Part shown: one piece after another, positions 20,250 through 33,146 of the stretch
Layout of the letters: each line of letters begins with the position of its first letter
Position numbering within the stretch: position 1 is the first letter of the stretch
Origin: Mitosporidium daphniae
Lineage: Eukaryota; Microsporidia
Reading direction: 5' to 3'
Length of the DNA stretch: 44,250 bases
Assembly (NCBI RefSeq): GCF_000760515.2
Contig: NW_013546489.1
Coordinates: forward strand, 1-44,250
The notes under the pieces: model-generated
What the model was told of the DNA's origin: nothing
What the model saw: only the letters and a program-made list of their open reading frames with translations
Databases searched by the model: none
Program-made: the position numbers and the translations under genes

Positions 20250-20266
20250 GGGTTAGGGTTAGGGTT
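20250..20266 (+). promoter_or_regulatory. Three tandem TTAGGG-type units before DUF924 gene
   Basis: GGGTTAGGGTTAGGGTT ends 9 bp before the ATG at 20276. Three telomere-type units at this position are the strongest case of the motif in the window. It could be a transcription factor site (Tbf1/Reb1-like factors bind such repeats in fungi) or an interstitial telomeric repeat. Confidence 0.45.
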
Positions 20267-20275
20267 GCGGATTTT

Positions 20276-20985
20276 ATGATCAACAATCGCGTATTGGGGT
20301 TTTGGTTCAAAGGCCTTTGGTCAAATGGAAAATGGATCCACCCGTCCACAGATGCCGTCCCCTCCGAGTGTATGAAAAGATGGTTTAATTCGACTCCATC
20401 ATTTAACCAGGAGGTAAGGGAGCTATTTGAGGCCGACATTGTGTCCGTCCTCAATACGCCGATCGAACACTTGCTAACGACGCTCTCGAGCGAACACGTA
20501 TTTCTTTTATGGATAACCTTATAGGATTTCCTGTCCAGGATACTCCTTTTAGATCAATTTACTCGAAACGCGTTTAAGGGCACCAAGCAAATGTTTTGTG
20601 GAGATACGTATGCCCTTGCACTGGCAAAGCGAATGATGGCATTCAATCTTGACGAGGCTCTGCATCCACTGATGAGAATTTTTGTGTATCTTCCGTTTGA
20701 GCATTCCGAAGATATTGATGACCAAAAAACGTCACTGCAGCTCTTTTCAAAGCTGTTTCACGCCCAATCTTCCAGTGTTGACAGTTTGCTTTTTTCAATC
20801 TCTTCAGATTATGCTGCACGCCACCATAAGCGTACACACAAGTGACGTTGTAATTTATTGTAGTTATCGAGGAATTTGGAAGATTTCCATATAGAAATGC
20901 CATTTTGGGACGTATTTGTACGGAAAAGGAGAAAATATACATCGAAAATGGAGGGGATGACTTTATTTCTGCCAATAAAAATTGA
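20276..20985 (+). CDS. DUF924 family protein
   Basis: Exons 20276-20497, 20525-20831 and 20864-20985 (introns of 27 and 32 nt) give 216 aa, close to the family's usual size. It matches the DUF924 pattern: VLGFWFKGLWSNGKW at the start, ILLLDQFTRNAFKGTKQMF, IFVYLPFEHSEDIDDQ and, after the second intron, EEFGRFPYRNAILGR. The family has a tetratricopeptide-like helical fold and no established reaction. The last exon recovers the conserved C terminus, which confirms the second splice. The ATG at 20276 directly follows the telomere-type repeat. Confidence 0.92.
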
Positions 20986-22296
20986 ATTTCACCAGTGCAG
21001 CATGCTGGATGTGCAGTAGAAATCAAGTGGCATCTGGGTGATATTAACGCGAATTTATTTTCATCGAACTGGCACAGGAACAACGGCATTGAGGCTATTG
21101 CTGATCCCAGTACTGATGGTGTTGCTCACATCAGCACTGCTGATGTTGGTACTGATGCTGCCCACGAAATCAATTGATCAAAATACTGGAAATCGGCCGA
21201 TTGAAAAATTGGTGCAAATTTTATGGGGGGTACCTTGACTTTACCGGTTCTTTGGTCGAGGCATGAAAAAGGCTTTTTGGAGGCCATGCTCTTTGTCCAT
21301 TATTTTCCGGATTTGATTTCCAATATCTCCGACCGTTCTTCATTGCTTTTTTGTTCCAATGTGATCGGTTCTATCGATAAATCATGGAATAGACACAATC
21401 GAGGCGCCTTTCCATCATCAGCTAATATACTTGCCTCGTGAATTGCATCCCTTTATTCTTCTGCTCGTGATCAGAAGCATATTCGTAAAGTTCTCAGATG
21501 CTCTTAGTATAAATGTGCCTGCCCCTGAGACTCTTTCTTGTGTATCTCTGAAAGCATATCAGTTAGCTGGTTTCCTGTTACGTTTATTGCAAATAAATGC
21601 TCGGCATCGTTAGTGAGCCCCAAGAATGGTTTCGTATTCAATAGATTTATTCACCTGACCATACAGATTTGATATTTTTAAAGACCCGTTCTTTTCTTGT
21701 GCCCAGGTATTTACCAGACAGAGGTATCAAATATTGATGGCGTTTTCAGATGTTCCCTTTCCTTGTAAAGTCAAGGGTGCACTTTGGAATATCAACTCCA
21801 AATTTGTCAAAAGTAAGAAAGCTCCTCGTCAAATGGTTCCGTCCAAATGAAACCGATGGCCATGTAACCCTGTGTTTACCGTATCTTGATAAGCCTAACT
21901 GATTTTGTATGGTCCAACAAGCTCACCAGACACTGACTCTGCGGTCATAAATCTTGCTACACTTTCCTTATAAGACGATCCTATTAACTATGGCTATTCT
22001 ATTTCCCCAGGCGATCATATATCCGTGTTTAATTCTCCTGCATTCCCCCTAAAGGGCATCAAATGGTCCAGAGAATCACCCCTACTGCGTGGCATAACTA
22101 AGCGAAACAGCAGTATCGGCAATACGGCATTCGACGCAAGACCTTAAATGCTAGCCCTATTAACAGGTCCCTCCTACTGATTCGCTTCTGTGAGGTTAAA
22201 AAGTTTTAACGCTTGCGTTGCACAAAATGTGTGCATTGGCAACCCTAACCCTGCTGGCACCAACACAAATAAAATTTATTTTTCTAAAATTTACAG
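20986..22296. other. Gene-poor region with degenerate coding-like stretches
   Basis: About 1.3 kb, by far the longest stretch without a recognisable gene. It holds a CTGATG-rich segment (about 21096-21170) with a 9-bp-arm inverted repeat at 21128-21146. There are two short frames, at 21223-21441 and 21431-21613, and amphipathic but stop-interrupted readings to about 22150. I recognise no domain in any frame. It may be a decayed gene or mobile element, or the leader region of the capping protein gene. Confidence 0.5.
22241..22252 (+). promoter_or_regulatory. TTAGGG-type motif upstream of capping protein beta
   Basis: AACCCTAACCCT lies 45-56 bp before the ATG at 22297, with an AT-rich stretch between. 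Here it is in the CCCTAA orientation. The role is inferred from recurrence. Confidence 0.35.
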
Positions 22297-23254
22297 ATGA
22301 CCTGCAGTCCCATTTTATCATCCTTTGATCCCTTTAAACTTTCTCTGGATTCGTCTTTTTTGGGCGAAGCGGATAAAAGCCAAAATCCATTTGATAAGCT
22401 CCCATGGGGGATTGAAACGTGTGATCTCTCCAAACGCCTGTTTATCAAGTCAGTATGGAACCAAATGGAAAACGGCACCTCCAGGTACTAGTGATTGCTA
22501 AGTTTGCAGATCGCCTTGGATCAATGAACCCACTGGCGGGGAAAAAGAAGCCCTTGAATTTAGTGCAAATGAAATCTTCCAGAACTATGCTACTTTGTAA
22601 GGCTGCCCTATTAAGCTTTAGATATTACGAAGGTTCCGATTCGCTTTGCTCGTTTTTTATTACTTCGACAAGTCCCAATGGTTGGGATTTTATAATTTTG
22701 ATTCAAAGCACAATTGAGCATCAAAAGGAAGATAGCGATAACCACCCATCTTCTTATTTTTCTTCGTGGAACTCTGTTCACAAGGGAAATGTCAAGCTTG
22801 ACGAGGGATCCAAATGTTGCGAATATAAGCTCCGCTCTTCCGTTGCCGTTAGATCGAAAAAAACTTGCGAAAAAGAGCGTGAAAACGAGGCTGCAGACTC
22901 TTCAAATTGGGTAGCGTTGGACTTTAACCTAACCATTAGCTCTCGATCACCTCGGAGACTGAAACATCCTTTAAAGCCTCGCCGACTTTGGTAATGGTTC
23001 GCTTTTATTCTCAATAGAATGCTCCTACTCTTTATCAATCCTTGCACTTGAAGCACATTGGAACATTGCTGGAATCTTCTGAATCAAAGCTGCGCCTTTC
23101 CATTCTGGATATTCACTCCCAGGCTCCAAGTATAGCTTTGAAAAGTGCATTCAAGTTCCAGTCTATCGGGCTTTCTCCCAAGGCCATGAATCCTGCGTGC
23201 CAGTCTGAATTTCTTCGAAAGGTGCAAAGTCGCAATGCTACCGAGCAGTCATAA
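22297..23254 (+). CDS. CAP2: F-actin-capping protein subunit beta
   Basis: Exons 22297-22484, 22510-22596, 22622-22910, 22940-22990 and 23018-23254 (introns of 25, 25, 29 and 27 nt) give 283 aa, matching the family. With the alpha subunit it caps barbed ends of actin filaments. Diagnostic stretches are SRSPWINEP after the first splice, NEIFQNYATLYYEGSDSLCS after the second, SSWNSVHKGNV, YKLRSSVAV and a helical C terminus HIGTLLESSESKLRLSIL. The extreme N terminus is shorter and less conserved than in animals, and the short C-terminal tentacle diverges. The start is the first ATG after an AT-rich stretch ending in AG. Confidence 0.9.
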
Positions 23255-23564
23255 ATAGAAACACACCAATAAACCGTTATTTGATTTGACCCGAGCTAAC
23301 AGAGAAGACATCTATGGGCTGGCGTGTGCCAACTTTCTTTGCAACCAGGGTATCGGGGTCGGTGTATTTTCAATATTTTAATGGAAGCCGTCTTGGCTGC
23401 CCCATGTCGCGGTGTAACTGCAAAAGTTGTGTCAATTTCGCTTGCTAGTGCAAAATAGGCTGCGAATTAGCACCCCATCATTGTAGGTGAAAAGCACAAA
23501 CAAATTGCTGCTGCACATTGGCCATTAAAATATAAATAATTTAAGTTCAAATTTGCTGCTAATC
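23255..23564. other. Intergenic region before Rpt3
   Basis: About 310 bp. It has no open frame of interest and no clear RNA gene. It ends in an AT-rich stretch (AATAATTTAAGTTCAAATTT) right before the Rpt3 ATG, typical of starts in this window. Confidence 0.5.
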
Positions 23565-24862
<1,298 letters not shown>

Positions 24863-25452
24863 AGCGAGCAGCGCTGATGTGATTCCTTAAAACTATGACT
24901 TTAATCAAACCGAGGCCTGGGGCGAGAAAAGCAAAAATCGGCGTTGCTTTGCTGCCTACCTTGCATTTGCAATTAAAAGTTGCCAGCAGCGGAATAAAAT
25001 CGCCCTGTTTTGAACGCTACATTTGCAGAAAGTCTAGCCTGATGTTGGCCGTTTATGAAAGCAGCGAGCAACGATCCAAATTGATGCGAAACCGATGTTG
25101 TTCGGATGCGTCGGAAGAAAGCAGCTCTCGCAAAAGGATCTCAAAATGGTACATTCAAGTGGCACAAATGCTAGCACATCATTTTCACTACCTGTGTGAT
25201 GATGTTACCCAGAAACGGCCCAATTGGCTGCAAAATAACTTTCCAAGCATGCCATTAAAACCCTGATCCTGTGGACCCAACACTGGCTTCGCACTGCCAG
25301 TAAACATTTAAGTGTGTCCAAATGTCAGTTGCAAATGCATGTAGGATTAGGGCGATCCGTCCAATCCCAATCCTATAGTTAACTTGATGCAATGTCATGG
25401 AAAATTGTTTATCTGGTAACATTTTGTCAGTGAAAGGTGAAACGGTTTGTTT
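24863..25452. other. Convergent intergenic region after Rpt3
   Basis: About 590 bp between convergent genes. A 123-codon frame at 24895-25266 begins with an ATG 32 bp after the Rpt3 stop. Its product is Arg/Lys/Ser/Cys-rich with no recognisable domain, and I cannot decide whether it is a gene. Nothing else is supportable. Confidence 0.4.
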
Positions 25453-28400
25453 TTATTGAGGTGGGAAAATGAAATTGTTGTTCTCCATTTTCCACTCATG
25501 AATAAGATCATCATCCATGGCATGAATCGCAATTGGTGGCTTATTTTGAATATTTTCTATAATTCTAGAAAATGAATGAAGAGTTTCTTGTGAATCTTTT
25601 CCAAACATCGAAATAACCGCCATTTTGCGCGTGGAAGGCTCAATCAGCTTTTCCTTCAAAAACGAGACCAGATCGCTACGTGTAACGTTCAAGATAATCT
25701 CGCCCAGAAGCTTATCTAAGCGTTAAATAAATAGGGCTCACGAAAAACAAATTTATCTTTTTTCCCCAGCATATCCATGTATGAGAGGTAAGTCGTAAAT
25801 TCTGAACCCATGTTTACGGGTTTCTCCAAAATCGACTTTCGAGTAGAGGTTAATTGAGTAGCGATATCTTCATCTGTCATATCTTTCTCAATGTGGCCAA
25901 CCATCGAATCCAAAAAGGCAAAAATGCGCGTAAACAAATAGGAGGGATCGTGTGTGGATTGAACCAAAAATTGCAATCCAATCGCGTGCGCATCGATACG
26001 AACACTTGAAAAAACAGCATAACCCAGTTGCTCGCTGGTTCTTAGCTGATTAAAAAATAAAATTTTCAGTATATCGACAAGTGCAAAACAAAGTGCAGTA
26101 TCCATGTTAGCGGAAACCGCGCCAACCTAAAATGAAATGTCTGTTAAAGCACAAACCTGAAAGTAAACGATAGCACATGAATTTGGATCCTTGACGTGTT
26201 TACCTAAAATTACAACTTGACCACGGGGAAGCTGCACCACTTTAGAACGAGAGGCAGGTATGCTTTGATTGACGCTCAACCCAGATGCTGTGAACTTTGA
26301 TGGAAGCTTTTCAAAATATTTGAGAACCTCAAAGGGTTTAAAGTTTCCATGAACCAGCGCCTCAAAATGAAGCTCTGTCTTGCTGACCGGGAAAATGGAC
26401 TCCAAAGAATCAATATCGCTTAGCTGCAAACCCTCCAGGGTTGCTAAAACGGAGTCAATGCCAAATGTAAATTCGGCTAAAAGATGGCGAAGATAGTAAT
26501 TTCCTTGAGCAAAAGGTGGTTCAAGGTGGGTGTTTCCCAAACTATTTGCAAGCGTGGACTTTCTCATCGAAAAAGAGCTAGCATCTGGAGCCCAAGTCTT
26601 CATCATTACTTGGTCCAAAAGCTCATCTAAAAGAAGAAAAAGCTTTTCGGAGTATCCACCAACGGAAATGCAATGGAATAAAGGCGACGTAAACAGGAAA
26701 TAGGAAAGGCCAGCTTGAGCAGCGGGATATAAACTATTCAATAAATGGTCTGCCAGAACAAGATTCCAAAGCATCAACGAGGTATATTGTCTGATCGATT
26801 CAAAATGAGGACTCATTATTCTCAGCATAATTTCCCCTTTTGGGAGCATGAAGGTATCATCCTGTTTGAACCAAACATCTTTTAAAATCTCCTTGGGAAC
26901 TACATCGGTGACTGATTCAGTCTTCTTCCCATATATGGTTAGGTCCGTGCTAATAAATCGATTGCGACATGGAAGACGAAAAGCGCCATCCATTAATGCC
27001 GTGTTGAGGGAGTGAACAAATTCCTTGTCCATTTTTGAAACATGATATCCTGCTCCAAACCACGGCTCCTTCTGATCAAAAGTAATAGAGAGCTGTTTGC
27101 CATCATCGCAAACTAGAAGAAAATAAAAACAAAATAACTGCTTACATTGGTCTTTGATGGGATCACACTTCATGGACTCGCCATTGGCCAAAATGAAAAT
27201 AGAAACCTTTTCAGGAATTAAAAATTCGTGTAGCAGCTTGGAAACGGCATCGCAATCGTACGATTCCACGAGGTTAGGACCGGTTAAAATATCTTGCGGT
27301 GGAAAGTGTTGCATATTAACCACGTGAGTGGTGACTATAGCATGTGCATGTGCTTTATCTCCACAATGAAAGTTTTGCTTAGCAATTCCAGAAAATTCCT
27401 CAAATAAATGGGATGGAATCTTCTCAAACGTCTTGAGAAAATTTAAATAAGAGAACACCGAAGAAATGACGAACTCATAATTTAGCAATCCTTTGCCTGT
27501 TAAGCCAATTGAGATCACAAATGTGCTGAATCCGCTTAACTGGTCTTTTATACCAACGCTTACGGATGTAACACATCCTTTCAGCTTGAGATATGACAAT
27601 AAACCGCCCTCGCCGTCATACCCAATGATGCTACTGAGAAAGATAGCAGGCTTTGACTTGTACAAGGGAAGTTGATCGGGGATTTGCCAAATAAATTCAA
27701 TTTCTCTCGTGAATTTCAACATGTCAACCCAAGTAATGGACTCAAAGCTCTTCTCGCTGATCGGGTTTATGCTCTTCCAAGGGTAGTCAAAGGGCTCAAA
27801 AGAGTTTGGAACCTCAGAGAATTTGCTGTTCACATATTTGACAAGGTCCGCGATCGGCTCCTTCCCAAAAATGACGAGCCTCATACGATCTGCAGAGTAA
27901 TACTTTTTGTAGAACTTTATGATTTCTAAAAATAAAGAGAACCAAAGGTACCGTCACGAATATCTACGCCATCCTTTCCGGTAAGCGTTTTTTCTGTGCC
28001 AATAATAAAATTATGAAACGGGTGAGAAAGGTTAGCTAGAAACATACGCACATGTTGATATCTCCAGGCATCATTTTGAAGATAAAGGAGAAATTCAGAG
28101 TTGACGGCATTTCTTTCTCTATCAACACAAGAGGCAAGAAACAACGGTGCGATGAAAAACTGCGAAAACCGATCAAGAGCAGGCTCCAGAAAGTCTGCAT
28201 TTATCGAAAAGTGATAGACCGTATTCTCTCCAGCGGTGTACGCGTTGCATGAACCAGAATGCTCGGATATGAAAGCCTGGTATTCTAATTCGGTTGGGTA
28301 TTTTTCCGTCCCCATGAACAATAGATGCTCCAGAAAATGGGCCAATCCTGGATATTCTGGCGGATCCCAAAAAGATCCGACATTAACACTCATCGCCACT

Positions 28401-28645
28401 CCGGCCTAGCAGATATAAAGATCAAAATGTACCTTTTCTGCTGTAGGGTCATGGATAACTAGTGCCTTCAGGCCATTTGGAAGCTCAGCATACCCGTATG
28501 TCAAAGAATCTGCTTTACCCTTGATGGGCTGATCCGAAGATCCACTTGGATAATAGAATCGCTTTTTAACGTAAAATATCGCTAAAACCAGCAAGAATGC
28601 CGAAATGACGACAAGAAAAATCCTTCTGGCTTTTACAAGATACAT
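25453..28645 (-). CDS. STE23: Membrane-anchored insulin-degrading-enzyme-like M16 peptidase
   Basis: Exons 28645-28433, 28405-27952, 27925-27146, 27112-26157, 26126-25742 and 25715-25453 (introns of 27, 26, 33, 30 and 26 nt) give 1016 aa, the full size of insulysin/Ste23. The zinc site is AHFLEHLLFMGTEKYP with His94, Glu97 and His98, followed by a downstream Glu in ERNAVNSEF. Later landmarks are NQLRTSEQLGYAVF and the inactive second half. Unusually, residues 8-26 (RIFLVVISAFLLVLAIFYV) form a transmembrane segment flanked by basic residues, so it is probably a type II membrane or secretory-pathway enzyme. The 33-nt intron at 27113-27145 has no stop in frame. It diverges from Rfc3 with 97 bp between start codons. 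Confidence 0.93.
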
Positions 28646-28730
28646 TTTTTCGATAAAAATGATGCTGCATCACCGATTGGTCACAACTTGCGTTGAAATG
28701 ACGAAGAATTAAAGTTGTAAAATTTAAGCA

Positions 28731-28742
28731 TCCTAACCCTTT
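28731..28742. promoter_or_regulatory. TTAGGG-type motif between M16 peptidase and Rfc3
   Basis: TCCTAACCCTTT directly abuts the Rfc3 ATG at 28743, after an AT-rich AAAATTTAAG segment. It lies in the 97-bp shared divergent promoter. The role is inferred. Confidence 0.35.
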
Positions 28743-29936
28743 ATGATGGCTCACAGTTCAACATCTCTTCCCTGGGTGGAAAAGTATCGCCCATCAAGCA
28801 TGGAGGATATGGCACAGCAGGGATCGAGCTTAAAAACAAGTAGCTATTTATTACCATCTCATGTTGCAAAGTTTCGACGCTAATTGAGTCTGGGCGTTTG
28901 CCGCATTTGCTCTTTTACGGCCCGCCGGGTACGGGGAAGACGACCGCAGTGCAGGCAATTATTAGGAGGCTGTTTGGATCGCTTTGCGAATCCAATGTGC
29001 TTGAGGTATGTCTTTTCGGTCCTAACCGCCTACGCCAGCTAAATGCGTCTGATGAGCGTGGCATTGATGTTGTAAGAAACCAAATTAAATCGTTTGTTTC
29101 GTCGCGAAATATGTTTCGCGATTCGAATTGCAGCCTGAAGATTGTCATCTTGGATGAGGCTGATGCCATGACGAATGCTGCACAAGACGCCCTTAGAAGA
29201 AGTAACGCCGCCTGTTCTTCTTACGCTAGTCATTGAGAAATATGTGCAACACGCCAGATTTTTTATCATTTGCAATGATATCGGCAAGGTTTCAGGCGCC
29301 ATTCAAAGCAGGTGCATGCTATTCAGATTTGCCCCCTTATTGCCCGAACAAATGATGCATCGGCTCGAGCATGTCATTGAATCGGAAAAGTATGGCACCC
29401 CCAAATTTTGATCCCATCCTGCTAGGCTCACCGTAACTAGCGACGGTAAAACCGCGATCTTGAATTTATCGGCCGGTGATATGCGCAAAGTTTTCAACAT
29501 CTTGCAGGTAAGTTTATTTTGCTCATTCCATGGAAAGTCTGCATCAGCGTCATTTGCAATAATCGATGAGGCGGTTGTCTGCAAATGCTGTGGCGTGCCA
29601 AACTCGTCTCAAATCTGCATGCTATTAGAGAAGCTCTTGAATTCCGACTATTTTGTCTCCTACTCATGTACCGGCTTTTCATAACGCTAGATTTACGTGA
29701 CATGATACGTGAAAAAGGATATTGCACGTTGGATATCATCAGAACGCTATCAGAGATCCTTCTTGGCTATGATCTGCCCCCTCTTATTTTTAGCCATCTC
29801 ATTGAGAGGCTTGCCTATTTAGAGTATCTCTTTTTCTTTGATCTATTTTAGGTTTTCTGCATCCTCTGGAATTCCCGAGTGCATTCAAATCGCAAATCTT
29901 GTCGGCTCATTCCAGGCCGCCAGGACTCTTTTATGA
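28743..29936 (+). CDS. RFC3: Replication factor C subunit Rfc3/RFC5
   Basis: Eight exons (28743-28839, 28872-29005, 29039-29201, 29230-29389, 29426-29507, 29538-29667, 29691-29823, 29852-29936) with introns of 32, 33, 28, 36, 30, 23 and 28 nt give 327 aa. It is a subunit of the clamp loader that places PCNA on DNA. Motifs are [13 protein letters not shown], Walker [11 protein letters not shown], the RFC box [20 protein letters not shown], Walker [11 protein letters not shown] and [11 protein letters not shown] with the SRC arginine finger. [13 protein letters not shown] and DALRR fit Rfc3 rather than Rfc2 or Rfc4. The sixth intron, at 29668-29690, is only 23 nt. The second Met at 28746 is an alternative start. 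Confidence 0.95.
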
Positions 29937-30025
29937 GGGACAAGTTACCACTGCCACACTGAAGCCCAAACGTAATTAAATTTAATTTGAAGTTTACATT
30001 TCCAAAAATTTTAATTGTTCTGCAA

Positions 30026-30459
30026 ATGTGGGCTGCCGGCGGTGGCAGTGGCATTGGTGGCAGGCTGGTCTCGTCTGCCTCCAGGCTAATGTCGCACACT
30101 TCTGTGTTTTCAGTAGCTGTACGTGTGGCCATTTCAAGGAAAACATTTAATGGGTCATCAGTGTCCACGCGCAGTGTGTTTATGGAGCCTTCGGCCTATC
30201 CGTGGCGAAAGCCACCTAGAGACCATCCCTATGAGGGTGGAAATGGGCGGCCAAGAAGCAAGTCTTGGCGATACTCTGCATATCTAAAGGTATTTTTTAT
30301 TTTAACTTCTAGGCAAAAAGAAAGCGAATTCGAGCCAAAAAAGAACACAAGAAGCGATCGATAAAGACATTCCCCCATCCAACACTTACCGGGTTTCTTG
30401 CAAAGAAATCTCCAAATAGAACACTTGTGCGAAGAAAGGCAATTCCACTGCGCTACTGA
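30026..30459 (+). CDS. Small basic protein, possibly mitochondrial
   Basis: Exons 30026-30289 and 30313-30459 (23-nt intron) give 136 aa. I do not recognise the family. The first 50 residues are Ser/Arg/Val-rich with no acidic residues, like a mitochondrial presequence. The C-terminal half is very basic (AKRKRIRAKKEHKKRS, ending LVRRKAIPLRY), as in small mitoribosomal proteins. The splice preserves the basic C terminus, and the stop lies 9 bp from the stop of the convergent NDFIP gene. A frame on the opposite strand (29848-30168) is less convincing because it has no promoter context. Confidence 0.55.
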
Positions 30460-30468
30460 AGACCGAGA

Positions 30469-31227
30469 TCAAGCTTGCTGCTCCATCGATTGCAGCTGAC
30501 TCAGCGACGAGGCCGCCTTTGAGCGAAGGCGTGCATATGAGTAAAACGAAAAAAAGAATAACGCAAGTCCGACAACGATCACAGAGACCAAAAGAAATGG
30601 GTCCAACACAGATGTAGTCAGCACCAAAGACTGCGAATCCAACAGCCGGTCATTTGTAGGGGTGATGAACCCGCTGGAACTTGCACTTTCAAAGCCACCA
30701 TTAAATGCAAAAATGGCCAGTAGCAAGCCAAGACCAGCAAACGCACCATGATGGCCAGCGTGCGAGCGTACAAGCATCAGAGTCAATAGAAACCCCACAA
30801 ACTGGGAAACAACGACAACAGCCATGGGGCCAAAGAAAGAAGACCACGACCCCAATGGAATGCCATCAATAAGGATATCGGCAATACTTGGTGGACGTCC
30901 ACTAGAAGTGCCTGCAAAACCACTGGTGTTATGATTGTTGCCTCCAGAAAGTAAGCGAAAGATAGCGGGGGCCTCGATAGAATAGTTCGGCGGCCGCATA
31001 GTTGCAACCTCTTCATAACACGGAGGTCTAGAGGGCACTGCATCCAGAGTTCCCGAGGAAATTTGGGAAATACCAGAAGACGAGACCATATTGGAAAAAA
31101 CACCATCCCTTGTTTTGAGTAAATTGGGTCGGTGAAAGGCAGAGTAGACGGACGCAGGATGTGCCGCCAGCCTTCCAACATTTGCATCATAATGCGTATC
31201 CGCTACATCCTGTGCATCAGTAAACAT
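30469..31227 (-). CDS. BSD2: Bsd2/NDFIP-like PY-motif adaptor of Rsp5/NEDD4
   Basis: This is an uninterrupted 252-aa frame. The N-terminal half is cytosolic and carries two PY motifs, RPPCYEEVA and RPPNYS, which bind WW domains of NEDD4-type ligases. DGIPLGSW and three membrane segments follow: MAVVVVSQFVGFLLTLMLV, then AGLGLLLAIFAFNGGF after SHAGHHGAF, and FLLVSVIVVGLALFFFSFY, ending YARLRSKAASSL. This matches the NDFIP/Bsd2 three-TM layout, so it probably recruits Rsp5 to membrane cargo in the Golgi or endosomes. ATG 31227 is used; upstream codons in frame lack an ATG. A 20-bp tandem array lies 124 bp upstream. Confidence 0.82.
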   Translation of the reverse strand: MFTDAQDVADTHYDANVGRLAAHPASVYSAFHRPNLLKTRDGVFSNMVSSSGISQISSGTLDAVPSRPPCYEEVATMRPPNYSIEAPAIFRLLSGGNNHNTSGFAGTSSGRPPSIADILIDGIPLGSWSSFFGPMAVVVVSQFVGFLLTLMLVRSHAGHHGAFAGLGLLLAIFAFNGGFESASSSGFITPTNDRLLDSQSLVLTTSVLDPFLLVSVIVVGLALFFFSFYSYARLRSKAASSLSQLQSMEQQA

Positions 31228-31350
31228 TTGACGGGAATGTTGAGGATCAAACTTTTGAGTATTTAATTCCCAGAAGGGTATCCAAATAAATTTCAAGGTT
31301 ACTCCAATCAAAAAGTGTTCCCAACCAATCGGGCAGTTTCAAATTCAAAC

Positions 31351-31520
31351 CTTTTATTTGGAATTTAAATCTTTTATTTGGAATTTAAATCTTTTATTTG
31401 GAATTTAAATCTTTTATTTGGAATTTAAATCTTTTATTTGGAATTTAAATCTTTTATTTGGAATTTAAACCTTTTTATTTGGGATTCAAACATTTTATTT
31501 GAATTTAAACATTTTATTTT
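31351..31520. repeat. Tandem array of a 20-bp AT-rich unit
   Basis: The unit CTTTTATTTGGAATTTAAAT is repeated six times head to tail at 31351-31470 (the last base of the last copy differs). Two to three decayed copies follow, to about 31520. Each unit contains AATTTAAA, the same AT motif found just before many start codons here. The array lies between the Rpt2 stop (31529) and the upstream side of the NDFIP gene. There are no unique spacers, so it is not a CRISPR array. Confidence 0.95.
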
Positions 31521-31528
31521 GAAATTTT

Positions 31529-33104
<1,576 letters not shown>

Positions 33105-33146
33105 TTGTTGTGAAAATTAAATTCAAATTTTGCTTTTGATTTTAAA
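33105..33146. promoter_or_regulatory. 42-bp bidirectional promoter between Rpt2 and ROMO1
   Basis: Only 42 bp separate the two divergent ATG codons. The spacer is AT-rich with TTAAATTCAAATTTTG and TTTTAAA elements. Both 5' leaders must be very short or overlap the opposite gene. Confidence 0.55.

Noticed and set aside
23297-23320. ACAGAGAAGA resembling the U6 snRNA core
   Set aside because: The surrounding catalytic AGC triad and stem sequences of U6 are not present.
24895-25266. 123-codon plus-strand frame after Rpt3
   Set aside because: No domain, unusual composition, and no supporting splice or homology. It is kept only as a note in the intergenic entry.
29848-30168. Minus-strand frame opposite the basic protein and Rfc3 end
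   Set aside because: It runs across the spliced Rfc3 C terminus and has no homology; it is a shadow.
31351-31520. CRISPR-like array
   Set aside because: The units are directly adjacent with no unique spacers, in a eukaryotic context.
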